Of a DNA stretch of 9,168 nt, positions 1 through 5,607 are shown in pieces. The stretch is from NCBI GenBank assembly GCA_025061865.1, contig JANXAA010000015.1, positions 5,921 to 15,088 of the forward strand, written 5' to 3'. Both the position numbers and the translations under genes were made by a program. Numbering within the stretch: the stretch's first letter is position 1; each line of letters opens with the position of its first letter. This DNA comes from Acidobacteriota bacterium (lineage in GTDB: Bacteria > Acidobacteriota > HRBIN11). The notes under the pieces are model-generated. The model was not told the origin of the DNA and did no database searches. It was given only the letters and a program-made list of their open reading frames with translations.

Positions 1-5
1 TACAG

Positions 6-812
6 ATGAACGTTCACCTTTTGCTGTTAGGCGACATCATCGGACGGCCCGGCCGCCGCACCGTGCGGGCACAATTGGAGCGGATCCGGCGGGAGCGACC
101 CGTGGACCTGGTCGTCGCCAACGTAGAGAACGCGGCCCACGGGTTTGGCATCACGCCGGAGGTCGCGCAGGAACTGCGGAGTTACGGCATCCACGTCATG
201 ACCTCGGGCAATCACATCTATGACAAGAAGGAGATCATCCCGGTCCTGGACGACATGACGGACCTCCTGCGGCCGGCGAACTATCCGACAGGGGTGCCTG
301 GCCGGGGCTGGGGCCTCTACGAGACGGCTGGCGGCGTCCGGGTCGCTGTCATCAACCTCCAGGGCCGGGTCCTAATGCCCTGGGTCCCCTGTCCCTTCGA
401 CTGGGTCGACCAACATCTGGCGACTATCCGGCAGGCGACTCCCCTCGTCGTCGTCGACATGCATGCCGAGGCGACCTCGGAGAAGAACGCCATGGGTTGG
501 TACCTCAACGGGAAGGTCACTGTCGTGTTTGGGACTCATACGCATATCCCGACGGCCGACGCCCGCATCCTGCCGGGCGGCCACACGGCTTACGTGACCG
601 ACGTGGGCATGAACGGACCTTACGATTCAGTCATCGGGATGGACGTCCAGATGGCTCTCCAGAAGCTTCGCACGACGTTCCCCCGTCACCTGGAGGTCGC
701 CAGCGGGCCCTGCCAATTTACCGGCCTCTACGTCGTGGCCGACACCGACACAGGCCGGGCCTTGTCGGTCGAACATATCATCTTCCGAGAACCCCCGGGA
801 GGTGGGTCATGA
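6..812 (+). CDS. ymdB: YmdB-family metallophosphoesterase (TIGR00282 type)
   Basis: This is a predicted cytoplasmic dinuclear-metal phosphodiesterase; Bacillus subtilis YmdB, the best studied member, hydrolyses 2',3'-cyclic nucleotides and influences biofilm and motility decisions. The 268-residue length matches the family. Visible metal-site motifs are GDIIGRPGRR (D10), the VENAAHGFGI segment (E41, N42), SGNHIYDKKE (N69, H70), the DMHAEATSEK segment (H153) and GTHTHIPTADARIL (H178, H180), so the site looks complete. Conserved RPANYP and VINLQGR are also present. The usual NGENA is NVENA here, a minor change. The start at 6 places the first beta strand (HLLLLGD) correctly, but only five bases precede it, so no ribosome binding site can be judged. 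The stop overlaps the next start as ATGA, implying translational coupling to the MTA phosphorylase. The family call is firm; the physiological substrate in this organism is unknown. Confidence 0.95.
   Translation: MNVHLLLLGDIIGRPGRRTVRAQLERIRRERPVDLVVANVENAAHGFGITPEVAQELRSYGIHVMTSGNHIYDKKEIIPVLDDMTDLLRPANYPTGVPGRGWGLYETAGGVRVAVINLQGRVLMPWVPCPFDWVDQHLATIRQATPLVVVDMHAEATSEKNAMGWYLNGKVTVVFGTHTHIPTADARILPGGHTAYVTDVGMNGPYDSVIGMDVQMALQKLRTTFPRHLEVASGPCQFTGLYVVADTDTGRALSVEHIIFREPPGGGS
797..802 (+). promoter_or_regulatory. Shine-Dalgarno site of the MTA phosphorylase gene
   Basis: GGGAGG, followed by TG, lies six bases before the ATG at 809, inside the last codons of the upstream gene. It decides the start of the phosphorylase against a much longer in-frame extension that would run back through ymdB. 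Confidence 0.85.
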
Positions 813-1705
813 CGGAACCCATCCGGATTGGCATTATCGGCGGAAGCGGCCTCTACCGGATGAAGGACCTGGAGGTCCAGGGTGAGTACACAGTCTCGAC
901 GCCCTTCGGCGAGCCCTCAGGCCCTTACGTCATCGGGCGCCTGGGGTCTCATGCCGTGGCCTTCCTGCCTCGACACGGCGTCGGCCACGTCAAGCTCCCG
1001 ACCGAAATCAACTTCCGGGCCAACATTTACGGATTTAAGGTCCTCGGCGTCGAATGGCTGATCTCAGTCAGTGCCGTCGGGAGCATGAAAGAAGCCATCC
1101 GACCGGGCATGATGGTCATCCCGGACCAGTTCTTCGACCGGACGCGCCTGCGGGAACGGACCTTCTTCGGAGAGGGTCTCGTGGCCCACGTCAGTTTCGC
1201 TCATCCCGTCTGTCCCGAGCTGAGCATAGCCCTCTACACGGCTGCCCAGCAGGTCGGCGTCGAAACCCAATTTGGGGGGACTTACCTGTGCATCGAGGGG
1301 CCCCAATTTAGCACAAAAGCCGAGTCCGATACTTACCGGACGTGGAACGTCGATGTCATCGGGATGACGAATCTGCCGGAGGCCTGGCTCGCTCGGGAGG
1401 CCGAGATCTGCTACGCCACCATCGCCATGGCGACCGACTACGACTGCTGGTACGAGCACGCCGAACCCGTGACGGCCGAGATGGTCCTCCGAGTCCTCCA
1501 AGAGAACCTGGAGAAGGCCCAGCGCATTATCCGGAAGGTTATGGACTTCCTGCCCCTCCAGCGCCACTGCCCGTGTCCCTCGGCCCTGAAGGACGCCTTC
1601 ATCACGGACCCCCAATGCGTCCCCCGGGCGACCCTCGAGAAACTCTGGCCTATCGTCGGAAGGTACTTCGGTAATCCGGCCATGAGTGGCCCTACGAAGG
1701 GATGA
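809..1705 (+). CDS. mtnP: S-methyl-5'-thioadenosine phosphorylase (MTAP)
   Basis: This enzyme cleaves 5'-methylthioadenosine, the by-product of polyamine synthesis, with phosphate to give adenine and 5-methylthioribose-1-phosphate, which feeds methionine salvage. The protein has 298 residues. Motifs in order are GGSGLY (11-16), PRHGVGH (54-60), NFRANIYG, the phosphate/ribose loop SVSAVGS, CIEGPQFSTKAES (161-173), GMTNLPEAWLAREAEICY, and ATDYDCW (208-214). The two aspartates of that last motif (D210, D212) match the adenine-specific MTAP subgroup rather than 6-oxopurine nucleoside phosphorylases. A HCPCP motif near residue 254 gives a CxC pair (C254, C256), as in the disulfide-stabilised MTAP II enzymes of thermophilic archaea. 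The ATG at 809 overlaps the ymdB stop and has a good ribosome binding site. No other methionine-salvage gene is in the window. Confidence 0.95.
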   Translation: MTEPIRIGIIGGSGLYRMKDLEVQGEYTVSTPFGEPSGPYVIGRLGSHAVAFLPRHGVGHVKLPTEINFRANIYGFKVLGVEWLISVSAVGSMKEAIRPGMMVIPDQFFDRTRLRERTFFGEGLVAHVSFAHPVCPELSIALYTAAQQVGVETQFGGTYLCIEGPQFSTKAESDTYRTWNVDVIGMTNLPEAWLAREAEICYATIAMATDYDCWYEHAEPVTAEMVLRVLQENLEKAQRIIRKVMDFLPLQRHCPCPSALKDAFITDPQCVPRATLEKLWPIVGRYFGNPAMSGPTKG

Positions 1706-1856
1706 GCCATTCCTTTGGCAGGTGGACAGGTCGGCAGATGGGTATATGGGGAGTTAGGGTATAAAGGTAGCACCCGTGGTAGCCCGAATGTCGTGTGCTC
1801 ATTAGCCCAGCTCCGGCCGGCACTAGCCCAAATAGACGTCCGCTATGTTTGGGGAC

Positions 1857-1868
1857 ACCCCTAAGGGT
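1857..1868 (+). promoter_or_regulatory. 12-bp motif ACCCCTAAGGGT upstream of yjbQ (copy 1)
   Basis: A 12-bp sequence made of ACCC and GGGT arms around CTAA, followed by TTACCC, sits about 75 bases before the yjbQ start. The same 12 bases occur upstream of the protease at 5576-5587. It could be an operator or an RNA element. The surrounding gap (1706-1941) otherwise shows only loose promoter-like words and no convincing terminator. Confidence 0.3.
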
Positions 1869-1930
1869 TACCCTTACGCCCGACTTGCCCGTCTGCCGAC
1901 CGGCCTAAGATGATAGCTTGCTGCCCCACA

Positions 1931-1935
1931 GGAGG
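1931..1935 (+). promoter_or_regulatory. Shine-Dalgarno site of yjbQ, deciding the start
   Basis: GGAGG directly abuts an ATG at 1936 but lies six bases before the ATG at 1942. The normal spacing, and the alignment of the family N-terminus, favour 1942 over 1936 and over the longer start at 1918. Confidence 0.75.
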
Positions 1936-1941
1936 ATGGCG

Positions 1942-2361
1942 ATGCGGATCTATGGCTTTCAGCTTTCTTTCCGGATGGACGCCGAGACGTCGGCCGACAT
2001 CACGACCCCCGTCCAAGACCAGGTCCGGGCCTCGGGCATCCATGAGGGCTTTGTCGTCCTGTTCGCCCAAGGTTCGACCTGCGCCCTCAGCACGATGGAA
2101 TTCGAGCCCGGCCTTCGCAAGGACCTCTTCAGCGCAATGGAGCGGATCGCCCCTTCCGATATCGACTATGCCCATCACCGGACCTGGAATGACGGCAACG
2201 GCCGGAGCCATGTCCGGGCGACCGTCGTGGGTCCTTCCCTGACCATCCCTATCACGAAAGGTCGGCTGGACCTGGGCACGTGGCAACAGATCGTCCTCTT
2301 CAACTTTGACATTCATGCCCGGGAGCGGGTCGTCATCGGGAAAGTCTTCGGCGAACCCTGA
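1942..2361 (+). CDS. yjbQ: YjbQ/UPF0047 family protein
   Basis: This small cytosolic protein belongs to the YjbQ (UPF0047, TIGR00149) family. Members have weak thiamine-phosphate synthase activity and can suppress thiamine defects, but the true role is not settled. From the chosen start it has 139 residues, the usual family length. Visible signatures are GFVVLFAQGSTCAL (36-49), EFEPGLRKDL (53-62), YAHHRTWNDGNGRSHVRA (76-93; H79 and H90 are candidate metal ligands), GPSLTIPITKGRL (97-109) and LGTWQQIVLFNFD (111-123). The Escherichia coli type has a histidine in 'HHTSASL' at the first motif, whereas here the segment reads QGSTCAL. From memory of the family, such 'GST' versions form a recognised subgroup common in thermophiles, so this is probably not a decayed active site. 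The gene stands alone, with gaps of roughly 236 bases before and 104 after. Confidence 0.9.
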   Translation: MRIYGFQLSFRMDAETSADITTPVQDQVRASGIHEGFVVLFAQGSTCALSTMEFEPGLRKDLFSAMERIAPSDIDYAHHRTWNDGNGRSHVRATVVGPSLTIPITKGRLDLGTWQQIVLFNFDIHARERVVIGKVFGEP

Positions 2362-2465
2362 CGGGGTCACAAGGGGCGGCAGGCTAGTCAGATTAGGCGA
2401 AAAGCAAAGGGCATAGATCTAAAATTATCTGCCTGTCTCACGATAACCTGGGACAGGGCTCTACC

Positions 2466-3005
2466 GTGGCAATGACGACCTGGACGGTCTTGACTGTCGG
2501 TCATTCCAACCGATCGTTGGAGGACTTCATTCGGCTCTTGATGGCTCACGGCATCGAATTTCTGGCCGATGTCCGGAGGTTCCCTGGGTCCCGCCGAAAT
2601 CCTCAGTTCAACAAGGGCACCCTGCTGGACGCCTTGGGGTCCTATGGCATCCTGTACCAGCCCTTTCCCGAACTCGGTGGGTGGCGGGCGCCCCAGCCGG
2701 ACTCGCCCCACCGGGGCTTAACGAGTCCTGGTTTCCGAGGTTACGCTGATTACATGGAGACCCCCGAGTTTGACCGGGCCGTCCGTGCGCTCATCGACCT
2801 AACTGGGCGCTACCGGCTGGCTTACATGTGCGCCGAGGCCTTGCCCTGGCGATGTCATCGGTGGCTTCTATCAGATGCCCTGACTGTTCGGGGCCTGCGG
2901 GTCGGGCACATCCTGACGCCGACCCGCTGCCAGGCCCACCGGCTCACGCCGGGTGTGCAAGTCCGCCGCAGCCGGCTGATCTACACGGGATGCAGTCCCG
3001 GGTGA
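2466..3005 (+). CDS. DUF488 family protein
   Basis: The protein belongs to the DUF488 family (PF04343), whose biochemical function is not established. The 179 residues are typical in length. Signatures are TVGHSNRSLEDF (10-21), LADVRRFPGSRRNPQFN (33-49), YQPFPELGG (64-72), the segment GFRGYADYMETPEF (89-102), and MCAEALPWRCHR (121-132), which holds paired cysteines and a histidine that are strongly conserved and could form a catalytic or metal site. There is no signal peptide or membrane segment, so it is probably cytoplasmic. The start is uncertain between GTG 2466, with a weak ACAGGG seven bases before it, and ATG 2472, which is closer to the usual N-terminus of the family; both keep the first beta strand. 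The 104-base gap upstream holds a TAAAAT (2420-2425) that could be a -10 element, but no good -35 accompanies it. A five-base inverted repeat, CGGGA/TCCCG, covers the end of the gene but lacks a T-run. Confidence 0.88.
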   Translation: MAMTTWTVLTVGHSNRSLEDFIRLLMAHGIEFLADVRRFPGSRRNPQFNKGTLLDALGSYGILYQPFPELGGWRAPQPDSPHRGLTSPGFRGYADYMETPEFDRAVRALIDLTGRYRLAYMCAEALPWRCHRWLLSDALTVRGLRVGHILTPTRCQAHRLTPGVQVRRSRLIYTGCSPG

Positions 3006-3134
3006 AGATCCCCGTAATCATAGATGACGGGTCCCAGGCTGAACTCAGAGGCCCCCGGATCGCTGGATGCCAAGGCGAGACTACGGGGTAAACCCGCCGG
3101 GTCTGGGGTCCGGGGTCCCTTTCTTCTACGGCCC

Positions 3135-3165
3135 TTGGAATCCCAGCGGGTACTCAGTATATGAT
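3135..3165 (+). promoter_or_regulatory. Possible sigma70-type promoter for the methyltransferase/kinase operon
   Basis: TTGGAA (3135-3140) and TATGAT (3160-3165) lie 19 bases apart. The -10 word is good but the -35 word is weak and the spacing is long. The -10 lies in the first copy of a 14-bp tandem repeat, so a second TATGAT occurs at 3174-3179. This is the only AT-rich patch between 3006 and 3473 and precedes three co-directional genes. Confidence 0.35.
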
Positions 3166-3186
3166 GTAAAAGATATGATGTAAAAG
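3159..3186 (+). repeat. Perfect 14-bp tandem duplication
   Basis: The unit ATATGATGTAAAAG occurs twice head to tail (3159-3172 and 3173-3186). Each unit contains TATGAT. It is AT-rich in a GC-rich background and looks like a slippage duplication inside a promoter, or a duplicated binding site. Confidence 0.9.
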
Positions 3187-3216
3187 ACGCAAAGCAGACT
3201 CTGAAAAACCCGCAGG

Positions 3217-3495
3217 GTGTGGTCCGGCGTCGGTATGGCGTCCCTTGGTGGGGCTTGGGCTCCTAGTCGGTTCGACGTGTCGCCTTGGGATATACGCCGA
3301 ACGGATGAGATCCCGGTCGTCACCCGGGGGCCGGTTCCCCAACCGGTCCACCGGGTCCGTGTGACGGGCGTCGTGAATCAAGCCTTGACCCTGGCCGACC
3401 AGAGCCTCGTCGTCCTCATCGAGACCGATGAGGCATCAGGCCCCCAACCCCGAACTCTTAATCAGGCGGCCCGATGCATTCGAAAATGGTTTTGA
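3217..3495 (+). CDS. Small hypothetical protein, possibly beta-rich
   Basis: I do not recognise this reading frame. It would encode up to 92 residues from GTG 3217; ATG 3235 and GTG 3277 are alternatives, and none has a clear ribosome binding site. The stretch from about 3310 to 3440 uses codons like the neighbouring genes (many GTC, CTC, ACC, GAG and GAC). It gives an alternating hydrophobic pattern, VHRVRVTGVVNQALTLADQS followed by LVVLIETDE, which suggests beta strands, perhaps a small barrel; that is inference only. The first 30 residues look much less protein-like. It follows the possible promoter at 3135-3165 and overlaps the methyltransferase start at 3474 by 22 bases, so it may be coupled to it. 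It could instead be a fragment of a decayed gene or a chance frame. The region 3006-3216 before it holds only small dyads, such as ACCCG/CGGGT at 3092-3102, and the tandem repeat. Confidence 0.42.
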   Translation: MWSGVGMASLGGAWAPSRFDVSPWDIRRTDEIPVVTRGPVPQPVHRVRVTGVVNQALTLADQSLVVLIETDEASGPQPRTLNQAARCIRKWF

Positions 3496-4370
3496 CGTCC
3501 GAACCCTGGCCGGTCCAGCTGGCGCGGTATTCCTTTAAGAAACGGGAGAAGCTGGCCATCCTGCGATATTTCCTGCAGGACCTGCCGCCGGCGGCCCGGT
3601 GTCTGGAACTCGGCTGTGCGAAGGGGGCCCTCAGTTACTTCCTTCGGCAGATGGGCGGCTGGTGGGTCTCGGCTGACTTGGATACCGTCCACGTCCAAGA
3701 GACCCGCCGAGTCGTCGGGACTTCTGTCGTTCAGGTCGACACTCGGGGTCTGCCCTTTCGACCCGGTTGTTTCGACGTCGTGGTCTCCATGGATTACATG
3801 GAGCACATCGAGGACGACCGGGCGTGTCTAGACGAGCTCTGTAGCCTGGTGAAGCCCGGCGGTCGGCTGATCATTGGCACCCCCTGTACGGGCCGTCTGT
3901 ATTTGCTCAATCGAGTCAAACCCCGGCTGGGCCTCCGGCTGGAGCACTACGGCCACGTCCGGGAGGGCTACCGCCCGGAGGACTTGTATCGGGCCCTCCT
4001 ATACCGGGGTTTCGAGGTCGAGCGGGTCGTGACCTATGCTCGGTTCCTGACCGAGGGTATCGAAATGCTGATGAATTGGTATTACGTCTGGAGGCAACGG
4101 CGGCGTGCGTCGGCTATACGTCCGGCCTCCCGGGACGGCGTCATCGCCCCGGCCTCGGAGACAGACTTCCGGAGCCTTGAGGGGGCGTTTCGGTGGTACC
4201 GTCGGGTGTACCCCTTGCTGTGGGCCTTGACACGGTTAGACTCCCTGGCGGTCCCCCTGCGGGGCTACGCCATGATCATCTCGGCGCGGAAGCTGGGGAC
4301 GCCGATGTGGGTGCGGTTCCATGAAGCACGCAAGAGCGCTGACCTGGGACACCAGCCTGCAAACCCTTAA
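3474..4370 (+). CDS. Class I SAM-dependent methyltransferase
   Basis: The protein has a Rossmann-type S-adenosylmethionine-binding domain of the Methyltransf_11/UbiE-like kind. Motif I is CLELGCAKGALSYF (43-56), the post-I acidic residue is D68 in VSADLD, the motif-II region is FDVVVSMDYMEHIED (100-114), and motif III is LVKPGGRLIIGTP (125-137). LEHYGHVREGYRPEDLYRAL (156-175) resembles the 'GH.R.y..e.l..ll' segment common in methyltransferases acting on lipids, glycans or small molecules. Residues after about 180 form a variable tail with a partly hydrophobic region (PLLWALTRL, then VPLRGYAMIIS) that may be a substrate lid or a membrane-facing helix. The start at 3474 has AGGCGG four bases upstream; ATG 3486 is an alternative and would lessen the overlap with the upstream frame. 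The 3' end overlaps the next gene by 50 bases. The Hen1-type metal motif is absent. The substrate is not evident; the kinase partner raises RNA as a possibility, but the sequence does not show it. Confidence 0.85.
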   Translation: MHSKMVLTSEPWPVQLARYSFKKREKLAILRYFLQDLPPAARCLELGCAKGALSYFLRQMGGWWVSADLDTVHVQETRRVVGTSVVQVDTRGLPFRPGCFDVVVSMDYMEHIEDDRACLDELCSLVKPGGRLIIGTPCTGRLYLLNRVKPRLGLRLEHYGHVREGYRPEDLYRALLYRGFEVERVVTYARFLTEGIEMLMNWYYVWRQRRRASAIRPASRDGVIAPASETDFRSLEGAFRWYRRVYPLLWALTRLDSLAVPLRGYAMIISARKLGTPMWVRFHEARKSADLGHQPANP

Positions 4371-5361
4371 ACCCTCTCGGGGCGTCGTCGTCCTGATGGG
4401 GCCCGTCGATAGCGGCAAGTCGACCTGGGTCCGGCAGTACTGTAACCTGTATCCCGATGCGGACATCGGTTTAGTCAGCGCTGACTTGGGGCAATGTCTC
4501 TTTGGGGCCCCCGGCCTGATCAGTTATGCCCTGTGGGACCCCCGCCGGCCGGACATCGAGCAGTACCTTCCGGAGGCCTGCGTCTTCATTGGGGCGACGC
4601 ACCCGACAGGCCGCCTTCTCCAGACCGTCGATGCCATCCGACGGGTCGTCCGGTATGCCCGCCAGCGTCATGCGACGGTCCTGGTCGACACGGACGGCCT
4701 GATCGACGACGCCGTCGGACGGGAATACAAGTGGACACTGCTGATGAGCCTCCGGCCCTGCACGGTGGCCCTCCTGACATGGCCCGGGGGGGAATATCCG
4801 TGGGCTTCTTGGCTGGCCCCCTGGTCGGACATCGAGTTGTTCGTCGTGGAACCCCACGGGCGAGTTCGGGCAAAACCACCCTCCGAGCGGGCCCAGCGTC
4901 GGCATCAGACGTTTCAACGATGGTTCAGCGACGTCCAGCGGATCCACGTGCCCATCGACCCCTATCTCATCAGTGACTGCACGGGCCTGGGCGCCCTGGC
5001 GACGTCCCCCGAGTGGGACCGGATGCTGAACGTCCTGGGCGATGGACTCGTATACGCCGAACGGACGCCACGGAAGGTCTGGGTCCTCACTCGAGAGGCC
5101 CTCTCGTCGGTCGTTTATCATCAGCTCCGAGAAGTCCTGTCTCCATATCAGGTCCAGGTCCACCCGCTCCCCCGATGGCACCATCGGCTCGTCGGGGACG
5201 TCCGACCCGACGGATATGCCTCCGGGATGGGCCGTATCGTCGGGTGGTCCGCCTGGCCGCCGATGCTCGAGATCGAGGGCCGCTTCCTGACATCCCCTGG
5301 GCCCCTCTGGGTCATCGGCCCGGCGACCTTCCCCGAGGTCACGCATCCCGATACGACGTGA
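4321..5361 (+). CDS. Clp1/Grc3-type P-loop polynucleotide kinase
   Basis: This is a predicted 5'-hydroxyl polynucleotide kinase of the Clp1/Nol9/Grc3 family (CLP1_P domain), which moves the ATP gamma-phosphate to RNA or DNA 5' ends. In eukaryotes it serves tRNA splicing, mRNA 3'-end formation and rRNA processing; archaeal homologues such as that of Pyrococcus are active kinases. Visible motifs are a Walker A of the family-specific form GPVDSGKST (27-35), a Walker B-like VSADLGQCLFGAPG (52-65; D55, Q58), a possible clasp at GATHPTG (91-97), and LVDTDGLIDDAVGREYK (121-137), matching the family's 'DT.G...G.G...lK' segment. Residues 210-346 form a divergent, probably beta-rich C-terminal part. 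An in-frame stop at 4273 and the lack of any later ATG, GTG or TTG before the Walker A strand make ATG 4321 the only workable start, so the 50-base overlap with the methyltransferase is real. Clp1-type kinases are uncommon in bacteria; the RNA substrate is unknown. Confidence 0.85.
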   Translation: MKHARALTWDTSLQTLKPSRGVVVLMGPVDSGKSTWVRQYCNLYPDADIGLVSADLGQCLFGAPGLISYALWDPRRPDIEQYLPEACVFIGATHPTGRLLQTVDAIRRVVRYARQRHATVLVDTDGLIDDAVGREYKWTLLMSLRPCTVALLTWPGGEYPWASWLAPWSDIELFVVEPHGRVRAKPPSERAQRRHQTFQRWFSDVQRIHVPIDPYLISDCTGLGALATSPEWDRMLNVLGDGLVYAERTPRKVWVLTREALSSVVYHQLREVLSPYQVQVHPLPRWHHRLVGDVRPDGYASGMGRIVGWSAWPPMLEIEGRFLTSPGPLWVIGPATFPEVTHPDTT

Positions 5362-5419
5362 GGGGCCTCCGTTAAGGACATCCGCCTTTTTCTGGCTAAC
5401 TTATCACTCGGTTTTGGGG

Positions 5420-5446
5420 AGAGACAGAAAAGGGGCCATCGTCTCT
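5420..5446 (+). repeat. Inverted repeat AGAGAC/GTCTCT
   Basis: A perfect six-base stem (5420-5425 with 5441-5446) surrounds a 15-base loop in the gap after the kinase gene. There is no T-run behind it, so it is not a standard intrinsic terminator. It lies upstream of the protease promoter and so outside the predicted protease transcript. Confidence 0.4.
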
Positions 5447-5454
5447 GGAAGCCG

Positions 5455-5477
5455 AGGGGAGAATCCACCCGTCCCCT
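5455..5477 (+). repeat. Inverted repeat AGGGGA/TCCCCT
   Basis: A second perfect six-base stem (5455-5460 with 5472-5477) has an 11-base loop and lies just behind the first. Together they may form the structured 3' end of the kinase transcript or a binding site upstream of the protease promoter. Neither strand shows a T-tract after the stem. Confidence 0.4.
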
Positions 5478-5506
5478 GAGAAAAGGAGAGGCGATACCCT
5501 CAAGCC

Positions 5507-5535
5507 TTGACAGCCAAGCAAGTATGATATAGAAT
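5507..5535 (+). promoter_or_regulatory. Strong sigma70-type promoter for the protease gene
   Basis: A consensus -35 TTGACA (5507-5512) is followed after 17 bases by TAGAAT (5530-5535), one mismatch from the -10 consensus, in an AT-rich stretch. This is the best promoter in the window. It predicts transcription starting near 5542 and a leader of about 65 bases before the protease ATG. Confidence 0.75.
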
Positions 5536-5575
5536 AAACACTTGCCTTAAACCCATGATTCACCTCTAATGATTT

Positions 5576-5587
5576 ACCCCTAAGGGT
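5576..5587 (+). promoter_or_regulatory. 12-bp motif ACCCCTAAGGGT in the protease leader (copy 2)
   Basis: This is identical to the motif at 1857-1868 and is followed by CACCTC. It lies downstream of the predicted transcription start and 20 bases before the ATG. ACCCC (5576-5580) is complementary to GGGGT (5600-5604), and CCTC (5590-5593) to GAGG (5598-5601) within the ribosome binding site, so the leader could fold over the initiation region. That folding is inference from short matches. Confidence 0.35.
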
Positions 5588-5595
5588 CACCTCAC

Positions 5596-5601
5596 GGGAG
5601 G
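5596..5601 (+). promoter_or_regulatory. Shine-Dalgarno site of the protease gene
   Basis: GGGAGG, six bases before the ATG at 5608, fixes the start immediately before a lysine-rich signal peptide. Confidence 0.85.
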
Positions 5602-5607
5602 GGTGTT

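Noticed and set aside
497..808. N-terminal extension of the MTA phosphorylase frame back to an ATG inside ymdB
   Set aside because: The extension runs through the whole conserved end of ymdB, has low-complexity shadow composition, and the family N-terminus begins exactly at ATG 809 behind GGGAGG.
1738..1765. Promoter based on TATATG or TATAAA after the MTA phosphorylase gene
   Set aside because: The nearest -35-like word, TTGGCA at 1715-1720, is 22 or more bases from either candidate -10, too far for a normal sigma70 promoter.
2990..3091. Short frame after DUF488 starting at ATG 2990
   Set aside because: Only about 33 codons, no ribosome binding site, and it overlaps the end of DUF488; not enough support.
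3092..3119. Dyad ACCCG/CGGGT and doubled GGGGTCC as a terminator
   Set aside because: The dyad leaves a one-base loop and the GGGGTCC copies are direct, not inverted, repeats; no stable stem with a T-run forms.
3474..4370. Hen1-type RNA 3'-terminal methyltransferase partnered with an end-healing kinase
   Set aside because: The position expected to hold the Hen1 metal-ligand glutamates and histidines reads MEHIEDD, and the later part resembles UbiE-like enzymes. The pairing is noted as a finding, but not the Hen1 identity.
4471..5346. 291-codon reverse-strand frame opposite the kinase
   Set aside because: The + strand carries complete Clp1-type kinase motifs through this interval; the reverse product shows no domain.
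5362..5506. Riboswitch or intrinsic terminator between the kinase and the protease
   Set aside because: Two six-base hairpins are present but neither has a U-tract, I could not match the conserved core of any riboswitch class I know, and the region lies upstream of the protease promoter.
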